Shown here in pieces: positions 16,023 to 25,183 of a stretch of DNA of 38,743 nucleotides. The DNA comes from an uncultured Mesorhizobium sp. (GTDB taxonomy: Bacteria; Pseudomonadota; Alphaproteobacteria; Rhizobiales; Rhizobiaceae). Numbering within the stretch: the stretch's first letter is position 1; each line of letters begins with the position of its first letter. The stretch is taken from the NCBI GenBank assembly GCA_937958475.1, contig CALFXR010000022.1:1-38743 (forward strand), given 5' to 3'. The notes beneath the pieces are model-generated. The model was given only the letters and a program-made list of their open reading frames with translations, ran no database searches and was not told where the DNA came from. The position numbers and the translations under genes are program-made.

Positions 16023-17921
16023 ATGAAGGAGACGGTGCGCATCGGCTGCGGCGCGGGCTTCTGGGGCGACAGCCCGGAGGGACCGAAGCAACTCGTCCGC
16101 CGCGGCGGCATCGACTATCTCGTGCTCGACTATCTGGCCGAGATCACCATGTCGATCCTCGCCCGCATGAAGGCGAAGAACCCGGACCTCGGCTATGCCA
16201 CGGACTTCGTCGGCGCGGTGATGAAGCCGCTCGCCCGCGAGATCGCCGAGAAGCGCATCCGCGTCGTCACCAACGCCGGCGGCATCAATCCGGAAGCCTG
16301 CGGCAGGGCGCTGGAGGCGGTGTTCCGCGAGGTCGGCGTCGACCTCAAGGTCGCCGTGGTCAAGGGCGACGATTTGTCGGGCCGGCTTGACCGTTACCGC
16401 GAAGCGGGCGTGCGCGAGATGTTCTCGGGCGCGCCGCTGCCCGAGCGCATGGCCAGCGTCAACGCCTATCTCGGCGCCTTCCCGATCGCCGCCGCGCTCG
16501 ACGCTGGCGCCGACGTCGTCGTCACCGGGCGCTGCGTCGATTCCGCAGTGGTCCTCGGCCCGCTGATCCACGCGTTCGGCTGGCGGCCGACCGACTTCGA
16601 CCTCCTGTCCGCCGGCAGCCTCGCCGGCCACGTGCTCGAATGCGGCGCGCAGGTCACCGGTGGCATCTTCACCGACTGGCGCAGCGTCGCCGACGGCTGG
16701 GACGACATGGGCTTCCCCATCGCCGAGTGCGGCGCCGACGGCGGCTTCGTCGTCACCAAGCCGGAAGGCACCGGCGGCCTCGTCTCGCCCGCCACCGTTG
16801 CCGAGCAGATCGTCTACGAAGTCGGCGATCCCGCCGCCTACGTCCTTCCCGACGTCACCTGCGACTGGTCGGGCGTGCAGCTCGAGCAGGTCGGTCCCGA
16901 CCGGGTCAGGGTCAGCGGCGCCAGGGGCCGCGTGCCGACGCCTTCCTACAAGGTCTCCGCGACCTATGCCGACGGCTACCGGGCGACGGTGACGATGATG
17001 ATCGCCGGCCGCGAGGCGGCCGCCAAGGCCGAGGCGGTAGGCCGGGCCATCCTCTCGCGTTGCCGCCGGCTGATGGCGGAATCGGGCCATGCCGACTTCG
17101 CCGAGACCTCCACCGAAGTGCTCGGCGCGGAATCGGGCTACGGCGCCGCCTCCCGAACCGCGGGCACGCGCGAGGTCATCCTGAAGATCGGCGTCCGCCA
17201 TCATTCGCGCGACGCCCTCCAGGTCTTCGCCCGCGAGATCTATCCGGCGGCGACCGCCATGGCGCAGGGGCTGACCGGTTTCGCCGGCGGACGGCCCGAG
17301 CCGCAGCCCGTCATCCGCCTGTTCTCCTTCCTCGCCGACAAGGCCGACATCCCGGTTTCCTTCGCCTTCGACGGCGAGGAGACGACCGTCCCCGTCTTCC
17401 TGCCCAACGAACCGTCACCCCCACCCCTTACCCCTCCCCACAAGGGGGAGGGGGTCGTCAGCGCCGCAGAATCCCCCTCCCCCTTGTGGGGAGGGGTAAG
17501 GGGTGGGGGTATGCCTGACGACTCCGCCGTCCACGTCCCGCTGATCGCGCTCGCCCACGGGCGCAGCGGCGACAAGGGCGACATCGCCAACATCGGCGTG
17601 CTGGCGCGACGACCGGAATTCGCGCCGCTGCTGCGCCGCCAGCTGACCCCGCAGGCGGTGCGCGCCTACTTCGCCCACTATGCGAAGGGCGAGGTGGAGC
17701 GCTTCGACTGGCCGGGCCTGTCGGGCATGAACTTCATGCTGCACCAGGGCTTGGGCGGCGGCGGCATCGCGTCGCTGCGCCACGACCCGCAGGGCAAGGC
17801 GCTGGCGCAGATCCTCATGGACTTCCCCGTCGCCGTGCCCGCCGCGTGGCTCGCGGCCGGCGGCCCGCTCGCCGGCTGGAGCGAAACCCTCGACGCCGAC
17901 GGCGTGCCGACGGATCGATGA
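16023..17921 (+). CDS. atuA: AtuA-family protein (DUF1446) with C-terminal AtuA-like domain
   Basis: A 632-residue member of the AtuA family, named after acyclic terpene utilisation in Pseudomonas. It starts VRIGCGAGFWGDSPEGPKQL, the family hallmark, and includes VVTGRCVDSAVVLGPLIH and a C-terminal domain from about residue 498 (ALAHGRSGDKGDIANIGV). Biochemical function is unknown, but the family is regularly encoded with biotin-dependent acyl-CoA carboxylases, as here. About 32 residues (465-496, including PPLTPPHKGEG and SPLWGGVRGGG) are a translated palindromic repeat inserted in frame between the two domains, which explains the extra length over the usual near-590. It overlaps the next gene by 4 bp (ATGA). 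Confidence 0.9.
   Translation: MKETVRIGCGAGFWGDSPEGPKQLVRRGGIDYLVLDYLAEITMSILARMKAKNPDLGYATDFVGAVMKPLAREIAEKRIRVVTNAGGINPEACGRALEAVFREVGVDLKVAVVKGDDLSGRLDRYREAGVREMFSGAPLPERMASVNAYLGAFPIAAALDAGADVVVTGRCVDSAVVLGPLIHAFGWRPTDFDLLSAGSLAGHVLECGAQVTGGIFTDWRSVADGWDDMGFPIAECGADGGFVVTKPEGTGGLVSPATVAEQIVYEVGDPAAYVLPDVTCDWSGVQLEQVGPDRVRVSGARGRVPTPSYKVSATYADGYRATVTMMIAGREAAAKAEAVGRAILSRCRRLMAESGHADFAETSTEVLGAESGYGAASRTAGTREVILKIGVRHHSRDALQVFAREIYPAATAMAQGLTGFAGGRPEPQPVIRLFSFLADKADIPVSFAFDGEETTVPVFLPNEPSPPPLTPPHKGEGVVSAAESPSPLWGGVRGGGMPDDSAVHVPLIALAHGRSGDKGDIANIGVLARRPEFAPLLRRQLTPQAVRAYFAHYAKGEVERFDWPGLSGMNFMLHQGLGGGGIASLRHDPQGKALAQILMDFPVAVPAAWLAAGGPLAGWSETLDADGVPTDR
17417..17510. repeat. Palindromic repeat inserted in frame in atuA
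   Basis: The arms at 17417-17454 and 17473-17510 are perfect 38-bp inverted repeats separated by 18 bp. They contain CCCCTCCCCACAAGGGGGAG and its complement. The reading frame stays open through the whole element. Related copies lie at 2394-2524 and 22267-22376. Confidence 0.92.
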
Positions 17922-19444
17922 CAATGAACAAGTACCTCGCCGTCGACGCCACTTCCGTTAGTGCGCACTTACCGTTCCGCAAGATCCTGATCGCCAACCG
18001 CGGCGAGATCGCGTGTCGAGTCATGCACACGTTGCGCGAACTCGGCATCGCTTCGGTCGCCATCCACCACCGCGTCGAAGCCCGGGCGCGTCACGTGCGC
18101 TTGGCCGACGAGTCGATCGAGATCATCGGCGACACGCCGGTCGCTGCCCATCTCGACATCGCCCAGATCGTCGCCGCGGCGAAGGCCTGCGGCGCCGACG
18201 CCATCCATCCCGGCTACGGCTTCCTGTCGGAGAATGCGCGCTTCGCCGCCGCCGTGGCCGAAGCGGGTATCGCCTTCATCGGTCCCGATGCAGAAACCAT
18301 CCGCCTGATGGGCGACAAGATCTCGGCGCGCACCTTCGCGGAGGCGCACGGCGTGCCGGTCGCGCCTTCGGTCATGCCGTCCGGCGATCTCGCGGAGTTC
18401 ACCGCGGCCGCCGAACGGATCGGCTTCCCGCTGCTCATCAAGGCTGCGGCCGGCGGCGGAGGCAAGGGCATGAGCATCGTGCGCTCGGCCGCGGAGCTTG
18501 CGGAAGCGGCGCGCATCGCCTCCAGCGAGGCGCAGCGCTATTTCGGCGATGGCCGCATTTACGCCGAGGTCTATGTCGAGCGTCCGCGCCACATCGAGGT
18601 ACAGGTGCTCGGCGACGGCGAAGGCAACGCCATCCACCTCTTCGAGCGCGAATGCTCGGTGCAACGCCGCTTCCAGAAGATCATCGAGGAGGCTCCCGCG
18701 GCCAACCTGCCGGAAGCGCTGCGCGACAGCATCTGCACGGCGGCGGTCAAGCTCGCCGCGGCGGCGCGCTACAAGAACGCCGGAACGGTCGAGTTCATCC
18801 TCGGCGCCGACGGCCGCTTCTTCTTCCTCGAGATGAACACGCGCCTGCAGGTCGAGCATCCGGTGACCGAGATGATCACCGGCGTCGACCTGGTGCGCGC
18901 CCAGATCGAGATCGCCGCCGGCCGCGGCCTTCCCCTCGCCCAGGCCGACGTGCGCGTCCGCGGGCACGCGATCGAATGCCGCATCTGCGCCGAGGATCCC
19001 GAGCGCGGCTTCCTGCCGGAGACCGGCACGCTGCGCTATCTCGGCGTGCCGGAAGCGCCGCATCTGCGCTTCGAGAACGCGCTCGACACCGGGCAGAAGA
19101 TCACCGCCGACTTCGATTCCATGCTCGCCAAACTCGTCGTCCACGGCGGCGATCGCGAGGAGGCGATCCGGCGCAGCGTCGATGCGCTGGGCGAACTCGC
19201 CTTGCTTGGCGTGAAGACCAACACCGACTACCTGGCGCGCATACTCGCCCACCAGGCGTTCCGACGAGGCGACCTGCACACCGGCTTCATCGCCGAGCAC
19301 GCCACGGACCTCGCCGCTGGCGAGCCCGCCGCCGCGACGCTCGACGCGGTGCTGATCGCGGCCGCGCTCGGCTTCCGCGAGTTTCGCGACATCGCCTTCG
19401 GCGTTCCCGAACCGCACGCGACCATCGGCCGGTGGAGGAACTGA
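17918..19444 (+). CDS. Acyl-CoA carboxylase, biotin carboxylase subunit
   Basis: A 508-residue ATP-grasp enzyme that carboxylates biotin. Motifs in order are FRKILIANRGEIACRVM, HPGYGFLSENARFA, LLIKAAAGGGGKGM, HIEVQVLGDGEGN, ERECSVQRRFQKIIEEAPA, EMNTRLQVEHPVTEMITG and the C-terminal AEDPERGFLPETGTL. In MCC and geranyl-CoA carboxylase the alpha subunit is fused to a biotin domain; this protein stops before it and the carrier is a separate gene 2 bp downstream. The start ATG 17918 overlaps the atuA stop; ATG 17924 is an alternative. The roughly 19 residues before FRKILIANR are longer than usual and encode the palindrome at 17957-17972. Confidence 0.93.
   Translation: MTMNKYLAVDATSVSAHLPFRKILIANRGEIACRVMHTLRELGIASVAIHHRVEARARHVRLADESIEIIGDTPVAAHLDIAQIVAAAKACGADAIHPGYGFLSENARFAAAVAEAGIAFIGPDAETIRLMGDKISARTFAEAHGVPVAPSVMPSGDLAEFTAAAERIGFPLLIKAAAGGGGKGMSIVRSAAELAEAARIASSEAQRYFGDGRIYAEVYVERPRHIEVQVLGDGEGNAIHLFERECSVQRRFQKIIEEAPAANLPEALRDSICTAAVKLAAAARYKNAGTVEFILGADGRFFFLEMNTRLQVEHPVTEMITGVDLVRAQIEIAAGRGLPLAQADVRVRGHAIECRICAEDPERGFLPETGTLRYLGVPEAPHLRFENALDTGQKITADFDSMLAKLVVHGGDREEAIRRSVDALGELALLGVKTNTDYLARILAHQAFRRGDLHTGFIAEHATDLAAGEPAAATLDAVLIAAALGFREFRDIAFGVPEPHATIGRWRN
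17957..17972. promoter_or_regulatory. Near-palindrome GTTAGTGCGCACTTAC in the biotin carboxylase leader
   Basis: Eight-base arms with one mismatch, inside the atypical N-terminal extension of the biotin carboxylase gene. It shares 13 of 16 bases with the palindrome at 11387-11402 on the divergent operon. A candidate internal operator of unknown owner. Confidence 0.4.
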
Positions 19445-19446
19445 CC

Positions 19447-19947
19447 ATGGGCTTCCGGATCACCGTCGACGGGCACAGCCATTCCATCGAGATCGTCGGT
19501 CGGCGGCCGCACCTTGTCGTGCGCATCGACGGCCGCGAGCACGAGGTCTCCGCCACCGGCACGCTGGAGGACGGGCGCCAGACCATCGAGATCGCCGGCG
19601 CGCCGCTGCATTTCACCCGCGCCCACGCCGGCGACGGGCTGATCGTCCGGCTCAACGGACGCACCTTCGACACCGCCATCGTCGATCCGCGCTCGGAAAC
19701 GGGGGGCGCCGGCGGCGGGCTCGACCATGTCCGGGCGCCGATGCCCGGCTCGGTGGTCAGCGTGCACAAGCAGCAGGGCGAGGACGTGCTCCGCGGCGAG
19801 ACGATCGTGACCATCGAGAGCATGAAACTGCAGACCGCGCTGGCGGCGCCCCGCGACGGTCGCATCGCGGCGCTGCTGCGGCGCGAGGGCGAGACCTTCG
19901 ACAAGGACGAGGTGATCGTCCGCCTCGAAGAGGTGGAAGAGGCCTGA
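19447..19947 (+). CDS. Biotin carboxyl carrier protein of an acyl-CoA carboxylase
   Basis: A 166-residue protein whose C-terminal half (about 92-163) is a biotinyl domain: RAPMPGSVVSV, then ESMKLQ with the biotin-accepting Lys127. The first 80-90 residues form a beta-rich segment (FRITVDGHSHSIEIV, VVRIDGREHEVSA, VRLNGRTFDTAIVD) that may correspond to the BT/linker region tying alpha and beta subunits together in fused carboxylases. It starts 2 bp after the biotin carboxylase stop behind GGTGGAGGAACTGACC. It carries the carboxyl group between the flanking subunits. The motif is ESMKL rather than the common AMKM, which still permits biotinylation. Confidence 0.92.
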   Translation: MGFRITVDGHSHSIEIVGRRPHLVVRIDGREHEVSATGTLEDGRQTIEIAGAPLHFTRAHAGDGLIVRLNGRTFDTAIVDPRSETGGAGGGLDHVRAPMPGSVVSVHKQQGEDVLRGETIVTIESMKLQTALAAPRDGRIAALLRREGETFDKDEVIVRLEEVEEA

Positions 19948-19951
19948 GGCG

Positions 19952-21556
19952 ATGCGCAAGATCCAGTCCATGATCTCCACGTCGGGCGCGGAGTTCCGCC
20001 GCAACGACGAGCACAACCGGGCGCTGGCACGGGCCTTCCGCGAGAAGCAGGAGGCGGCGCGCCACGTGCGCCCGCAGCGCGACCTCGACCGCCTTTCCAA
20101 GCAGGGCAAGATGCGCCCGCGCGAGCGCATCGAGAAGCTGCTCGACCCCGGCACGCCCTTCCTCGAACTGTCCTCGCTCGCCGGCAACATGGCCTATGGC
20201 GGGGAATCGCCTTCGGCGAGTTCCATCGTCGGCATCGGCGTCGTCTCCGGGCGCGAGGTCATGCTGCGCGCCGACGACCCGACGGTGAAGGGCGGCGCCT
20301 GGTATCCGCTGACGGTGAAGAAGATCGTCCGCGCCCTCGACATCGCCATGGAGAACCGGCTGCCGGTCATCCATCTGTGCGATTCGGCCGGCGGCTTCCT
20401 GCAGCTGCAGTCCGAGCTCTTCCCCGACCGCTACATGGGCGGCCGCATCTTCCGCAACCAGTCGATCCTGTCGAAGATGGGCGTCAAGCAGCTGGCGCTG
20501 GTGTTCGGCCACTGCACCGCCGGCGGCGCCTACATCCCCGGCCTGTCCGACTACAACGTCATCGTCCGCGGCACCGGCGCGGTGTTCCTCGGCGGACCGC
20601 CGCTGGTGCGCGCCGCCACCGGCGAGGACGTCACCGTCGAGGAGCTCGGCGGCGCCGACATGCACACCTCCGTCTCCGGCACCTGCGACTACCCCGCCGC
20701 GAGCGAGGACGAGGCCATCCACATCGGCCGCGAGATCGTCGCCCAGTGGGACCGGCCGAAGAAGTGGGACTGCCAGCGCGAGGCGCCCGAGGATCCCGCC
20801 TACGATCCGCAGGAGATCTACGGAATCCTGCCCGACGACATCAAGCGGTCGTTCGACATGCGCGAGATCATCGCCCGCATCGTCGACGGCAGCCGCTTCC
20901 ACGAATACCAGCCCAACTACGGCACGACGCTGATCTGCGGCTTCGCCAACATCTGGGGCTACAAGGTCGGCATCCTCGCCAACAACGGCGTGCTCTTCAA
21001 CGACAGCTCGCTGAAGGGCGCCCACTTCATCGAGCTGTGCAACCAGAACAACACGCCGCTGGTGTTCCTGCAGAACATCACCGGCTACATGATCGGCCGC
21101 GAATACGAGCGCAAGGGCATCACCAAGGACGGCGCCAAGATGATCATGGCGCAGTCGTGCTCGGCCGTGCCGAAGTTCACCGTCATGTGCAACGGCTCCT
21201 TCGGCGCCGGCAATTACGGCATGTGCGGCCGCGCCTTCGACGGCCGCCTGCTGTTTTCCTGGCCGAACCACCAGATCGGCGTGATGGGCGGCGACCAGGC
21301 CGCCAACACGCTGGCCGAGGTGAAGCTGAACCAGATGAAGCGCTCGGGCCAGGTCGACCAGGCCGAGGTCGACCGCGTCTGGGAAGACACCCGCAAGGCC
21401 TACCAGGAGCAGCTTTCCGCCTACTACTCGACCTCGGAACTGTGGGACGACGGCATCCTCGACCCGGTCGACACGCGCAACGCGCTCGGCGTCGCCATCT
21501 CGGCCTCGCTCAACGCCCCGCTCGGCGCTCCGGGCTACGGCGTCTTCCGGTTCTGA
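19952..21556 (+). CDS. Acyl-CoA carboxylase, carboxyltransferase (beta) subunit
   Basis: A 534-residue carboxyltransferase of the methylcrotonyl/geranyl-CoA carboxylase type. The N-terminal part has RPRERIEKLLDPGTPFLELS; the acyl-CoA half carries LCDSAGGFLQLQ and FGHCTAGGAYIPGLSDYNV; the C-terminal carboxybiotin half carries FANIWGYKVGILANNGVLF and NCYSA-like GSFGAGNYGMCGRAF. It would transfer carboxyl from biotin to the gamma-methyl carbon of a 3-methyl-2-enoyl-CoA. Whether the substrate is methylcrotonyl-CoA, geranyl-CoA or another branched enoyl-CoA cannot be read off. It begins 4 bp after the carrier gene and is followed after 3 bp by the DsbA-fold isomerase. The presence of atuA upstream slightly favours a terpenoid-type substrate. 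Confidence 0.93.
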   Translation: MRKIQSMISTSGAEFRRNDEHNRALARAFREKQEAARHVRPQRDLDRLSKQGKMRPRERIEKLLDPGTPFLELSSLAGNMAYGGESPSASSIVGIGVVSGREVMLRADDPTVKGGAWYPLTVKKIVRALDIAMENRLPVIHLCDSAGGFLQLQSELFPDRYMGGRIFRNQSILSKMGVKQLALVFGHCTAGGAYIPGLSDYNVIVRGTGAVFLGGPPLVRAATGEDVTVEELGGADMHTSVSGTCDYPAASEDEAIHIGREIVAQWDRPKKWDCQREAPEDPAYDPQEIYGILPDDIKRSFDMREIIARIVDGSRFHEYQPNYGTTLICGFANIWGYKVGILANNGVLFNDSSLKGAHFIELCNQNNTPLVFLQNITGYMIGREYERKGITKDGAKMIMAQSCSAVPKFTVMCNGSFGAGNYGMCGRAFDGRLLFSWPNHQIGVMGGDQAANTLAEVKLNQMKRSGQVDQAEVDRVWEDTRKAYQEQLSAYYSTSELWDDGILDPVDTRNALGVAISASLNAPLGAPGYGVFRF

Positions 21557-21559
21557 GCC

Positions 21560-22216
21560 ATGGCGCCGATCGTCTTCTACTTCGACTTCGCCTCGCCCTA
21601 CGCCTACTTCGCCGCCGACGGCATCGAGAGGATCGCGGCCGGGCACGGCCGCACCGTCGAGTGGCGCGCCTTCCTCGCCTGGGCGGTGCTGAAGGCGCAA
21701 GGCATCGCGCCGCCGATGGACGTCCCCGCCAAGCGCGCCTACCTCGTCGCCGACATGATCCGTTCGGCGGCGTTCCACGGCCTGCCCTATCGGCACCCCG
21801 AGAAGCTGCCGCTGTCCGCCCACCGCGCCGCGCGCCTGTTCCACGCCGTCGCCGCCGACGATCCCGCGACGGCCCGTGCCTTCGCCCGCGCCGCTTTTTC
21901 CGCCTTCTTCACGGAAGGCGCGGACATCTCCGACGAGGCCGTCGTGCTACGCACCGCCCGCCAGTGCGGGATCGGCGGCGCCGCCGCCCGCGAGGCGATC
22001 GAGGGTCCCACCGGCCGCGCCCTGCTCGCGGCCGCCGTCGACCGGGCGGTGGCCGACGGCGTCTGCGGCTCTCCCTTCTTTCTCGTCGACGGCGAACCGT
22101 TCTTCGGCGCCGACCGGCTTCCCCAGATTGCGTGGCGTCTCTCCCAAGCCAGGCCGCAGGGCGTTCCGGACGCGGCCGCGTCCGGAACGCCCGCCGGGGA
22201 AGCCGCGGGCAGTTGA
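21560..22216 (+). CDS. DsbA-fold 2-hydroxychromene-2-carboxylate isomerase family protein
   Basis: A 218-residue kappa-GST/DsbA-like protein. The start VFYFDFASPYAYFAADGI and the C-terminal GSPFFLVDGEPFFGADRL are diagnostic for the HCCA isomerase family; the CxxC of thiol oxidases is absent. Family members use glutathione for isomerisation or conjugation. No aromatic-ring dioxygenase occurs nearby, so action on naphthalene metabolites is unlikely; double-bond isomerisation of a pathway intermediate is a possible role, unproven. The last 20 residues are a low-complexity Ala/Gly/Pro tail. It starts 3 bp after the carboxyltransferase stop and ends before the 309-bp gap that holds a palindromic repeat. 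Confidence 0.85.
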   Translation: MAPIVFYFDFASPYAYFAADGIERIAAGHGRTVEWRAFLAWAVLKAQGIAPPMDVPAKRAYLVADMIRSAAFHGLPYRHPEKLPLSAHRAARLFHAVAADDPATARAFARAAFSAFFTEGADISDEAVVLRTARQCGIGGAAAREAIEGPTGRALLAAAVDRAVADGVCGSPFFLVDGEPFFGADRLPQIAWRLSQARPQGVPDAAASGTPAGEAAGS

Positions 22217-22266
22217 CGCAGGGGCTGTCGCATGCGGGAAATCCGGAGGCGTCTTGGTTTGGACGC

Positions 22267-22376
22267 ACCCCTACCCCTCCCCACAAGGGGGAGGGGAACC
22301 TTGCAACGCTTCCGCCTGTTCACCGGGAGGCGGCAGCTTCGGCGATCCCCTCCCCCTTGTGGGGAAGGGTAGGGGT
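22267..22376. repeat. Intergenic palindromic repeat
   Basis: Arms 22267-22297 and 22346-22376 are 31 nt with one mismatch and share the CCCCTCCCCACAAGGGGGAG core with the copy in atuA; the centre is 48 bp. It sits in the 22217-22525 gap between two plus-strand genes. Nothing else convincing is in that gap apart from the ribosome site (GAGGAGGG) of the next gene. A hairpin here could weaken expression of the downstream gene. Confidence 0.9.
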
Positions 22377-22525
22377 GGGGGTATCAGGCGCGATGTTCTC
22401 CCGCTTTTTAAGGGCGGCGGTCCGAACGGAGGGCGGGCGAGGGCGATATGCGATTGCCCTCCGGTTGACGAAGGGACGCGGCGCACGGTTCAACCGCGCC
22501 AGAAGATCGAGGAGGGCTGACGACG

Positions 22526-23296
22526 ATGGCTGACTACGAGGACATTTCCGCGCGCCACGACGGCGCGATCGCGCGCATTGCCGTCGAGCGGCCCGGCCGG
22601 CTCAACGCCTACCGCGACCAGACCGCGGACGAATTGCGCGACGCGCTCAGGCGCGCCGAGGACGATCCGGCGATCCGCGTCGCCGTGTTCACCGGCGCCG
22701 GCCGCGCCTTCGGCTCGGGCTACGACCTGTCGACGCTGGCGCCCGGCGACGTGCCCGAACTCGATCGTGTGCTCGAGGAGCACTTCAACCCGCTGGTGCG
22801 GGAGATGCGTGCCAGCCGCCTGCCGATCGTGGCGCAGGTGAACGGTCCCTGCGCCGGCGCGGCGGTGGGCATAGCGCTCGCCGGCGACATCGTCATCGCC
22901 GCGCGCTCCGCCTATTTCTACGAGCCCTTCGTCGGCATCGCGCTGGTGCCCGACGCCGGCAACACGCTGTTCCTGCCGCGGCTGATCGGTCGGGTCCGCG
23001 CGGCACCGGCCATGCTGCTCGGCGACCGCATTTCCGCCGAGGAGGCGCTGGCCTGGGGCATGGTCTGGCGCGTCGTCGACGATGCCGCGCTCGGCGCCGA
23101 GACGGACGCCGTCGCCGCGCGCCTCGCCGAACGCGCGCCCGGCGCGGTCGCCGCCACCAAGCGCCTCATCGTCGCGGCGGCGGATGACGGCATCGACCGG
23201 CAGCTCGACCTCGAGCGCGACCTCCAGGGCGAGGCCGGCCGCTCGTCCGAGATGAAGGCCGCCATCGCGGCCTTCCTCGCGCGCAAGCGCGGTTGA
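22526..23296 (+). CDS. PaaG-like enoyl-CoA hydratase/isomerase
   Basis: A 256-residue crotonase-fold protein. The segments FGSGYDL (oxyanion loop) and GPCAGAAVGIALAGDIVIAA are followed by VGIALVPDAGNTLFLPRLIG. The acidic residue in PDAGNT matches the catalytic Asp of PaaG-type delta-isomerases, and both Glu residues of true hydratases are missing. A double-bond isomerase is therefore more likely than a hydratase. The start ATG follows GGAGGGCTGACGACG. It is the last gene of the plus operon, convergent with the thiolase gene with a 4-bp gap. Confidence 0.87.
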   Translation: MADYEDISARHDGAIARIAVERPGRLNAYRDQTADELRDALRRAEDDPAIRVAVFTGAGRAFGSGYDLSTLAPGDVPELDRVLEEHFNPLVREMRASRLPIVAQVNGPCAGAAVGIALAGDIVIAARSAYFYEPFVGIALVPDAGNTLFLPRLIGRVRAAPAMLLGDRISAEEALAWGMVWRVVDDAALGAETDAVAARLAERAPGAVAATKRLIVAAADDGIDRQLDLERDLQGEAGRSSEMKAAIAAFLARKRG

Positions 23297-23300
23297 GGCT

Positions 23301-24482
<1,182 letters not shown>

Positions 24483-24525
24483 GGATTGGTCCTGTTCCGT
24501 ATCCGTTGAATCGTCGTTGCCGCCG

Positions 24526-25182
24526 TCAGCCGGCGCGCGCCCTTGCCGTGCGTTCCTCTTCCAGGGCCGCGAGCATGCGCGGGTAGGCCGCGCGCATCTC
24601 GGTCGAGAACTGCTCGAAGGGCATGTCGTCGAACTCGCCGTGAAAGCGGATGTACTCCATGTGCGGCCGCCCGGCCGCGTCGAAGGGGTGGAAGATCGAA
24701 TCCTCGCGCCCGTCGAAGTCGAGCGGCATGACGCCGTGGCGCTCGCACAGCACGATGTCGAAGGCGGGCGTCGCCTTGACCCATTTCCCGTCGATGAAGA
24801 GCGCCGTGTAGGCGTGCCATCGAAAGACGTCGTCGTCCATCATGGCGCTGACGCGCGGCGAGGTCAGGTGGTTGCGCACGTCGGCGAATCCGACGCGTGC
24901 CGGGATGCCCGCCGCGCGCGCCACTGCGGCCAGCGCGACGGCCTTCGGCACGCAGAACGCCGACGGCGAGGCCAGGCATTCGGAGGCGACGAACTGCTCG
25001 GGATCGAGGCCGAACGCGGTCATGTCGTAGCGCACGTGGTCGCGCACGGCGTAATAGAGCCTGACCGCCCGCTCGCGGTCGTCGCCGACGCCGGCATGCT
25101 CTTCCGCGAAGGCGACGATCGCCGGAGAGTCGGAATCGATGAAGCGGGTCGGCCGCAGGCTTTCTTCGGAAACGTCGGCCAT
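24526..25182 (-). CDS. Transglutaminase-like cysteine-peptidase-fold protein
   Basis: A 218-residue cytosolic protein (no signal peptide) of the transglutaminase-like superfamily. The triad can be placed at Cys77 (PSAFCVPKAVALAAVARAAG), His123 (RWHAYTALF) and Asp142 (KATPAFD). Members catalyse amide or thioester chemistry, including hydrolysis, but no reaction is established for this group. It sits between a thioesterase-type gene (1 bp upstream) and the thiolase, inside an acyl-CoA degradation operon. That raises the possibility of an acyl-amide or thioester hydrolase for the pathway. This is inference from position only. Confidence 0.8.
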   Translation of the reverse strand: MADVSEESLRPTRFIDSDSPAIVAFAEEHAGVGDDRERAVRLYYAVRDHVRYDMTAFGLDPEQFVASECLASPSAFCVPKAVALAAVARAAGIPARVGFADVRNHLTSPRVSAMMDDDVFRWHAYTALFIDGKWVKATPAFDIVLCERHGVMPLDFDGREDSIFHPFDAAGRPHMEYIRFHGEFDDMPFEQFSTEMRAAYPRMLAALEEERTARARAG

Positions 25183-25183
25183 C

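Noticed and set aside
17417..17510. CRISPR-like or tandem repeat array
   Set aside because: The three related elements are far apart single palindromes, not regularly spaced direct repeats with spacers.
19757..21844. 695-codon open frame on the minus strand opposite the carboxyltransferase
   Set aside because: It is antisense to a gene with complete family motifs and has the Arg/Asp/His/Val-rich composition of high-GC shadow frames; no motif of its own.
21560..22216. Naphthalene-pathway isomerase
   Set aside because: The family match is real but no ring-hydroxylating dioxygenase or ring-cleavage enzyme is in the window.
22217..22525. Small genes in the gap (short frames reading PLPLVGRG and TPPHKGEG-like text)
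   Set aside because: They are translations of the palindromic repeat and lack ribosome sites.
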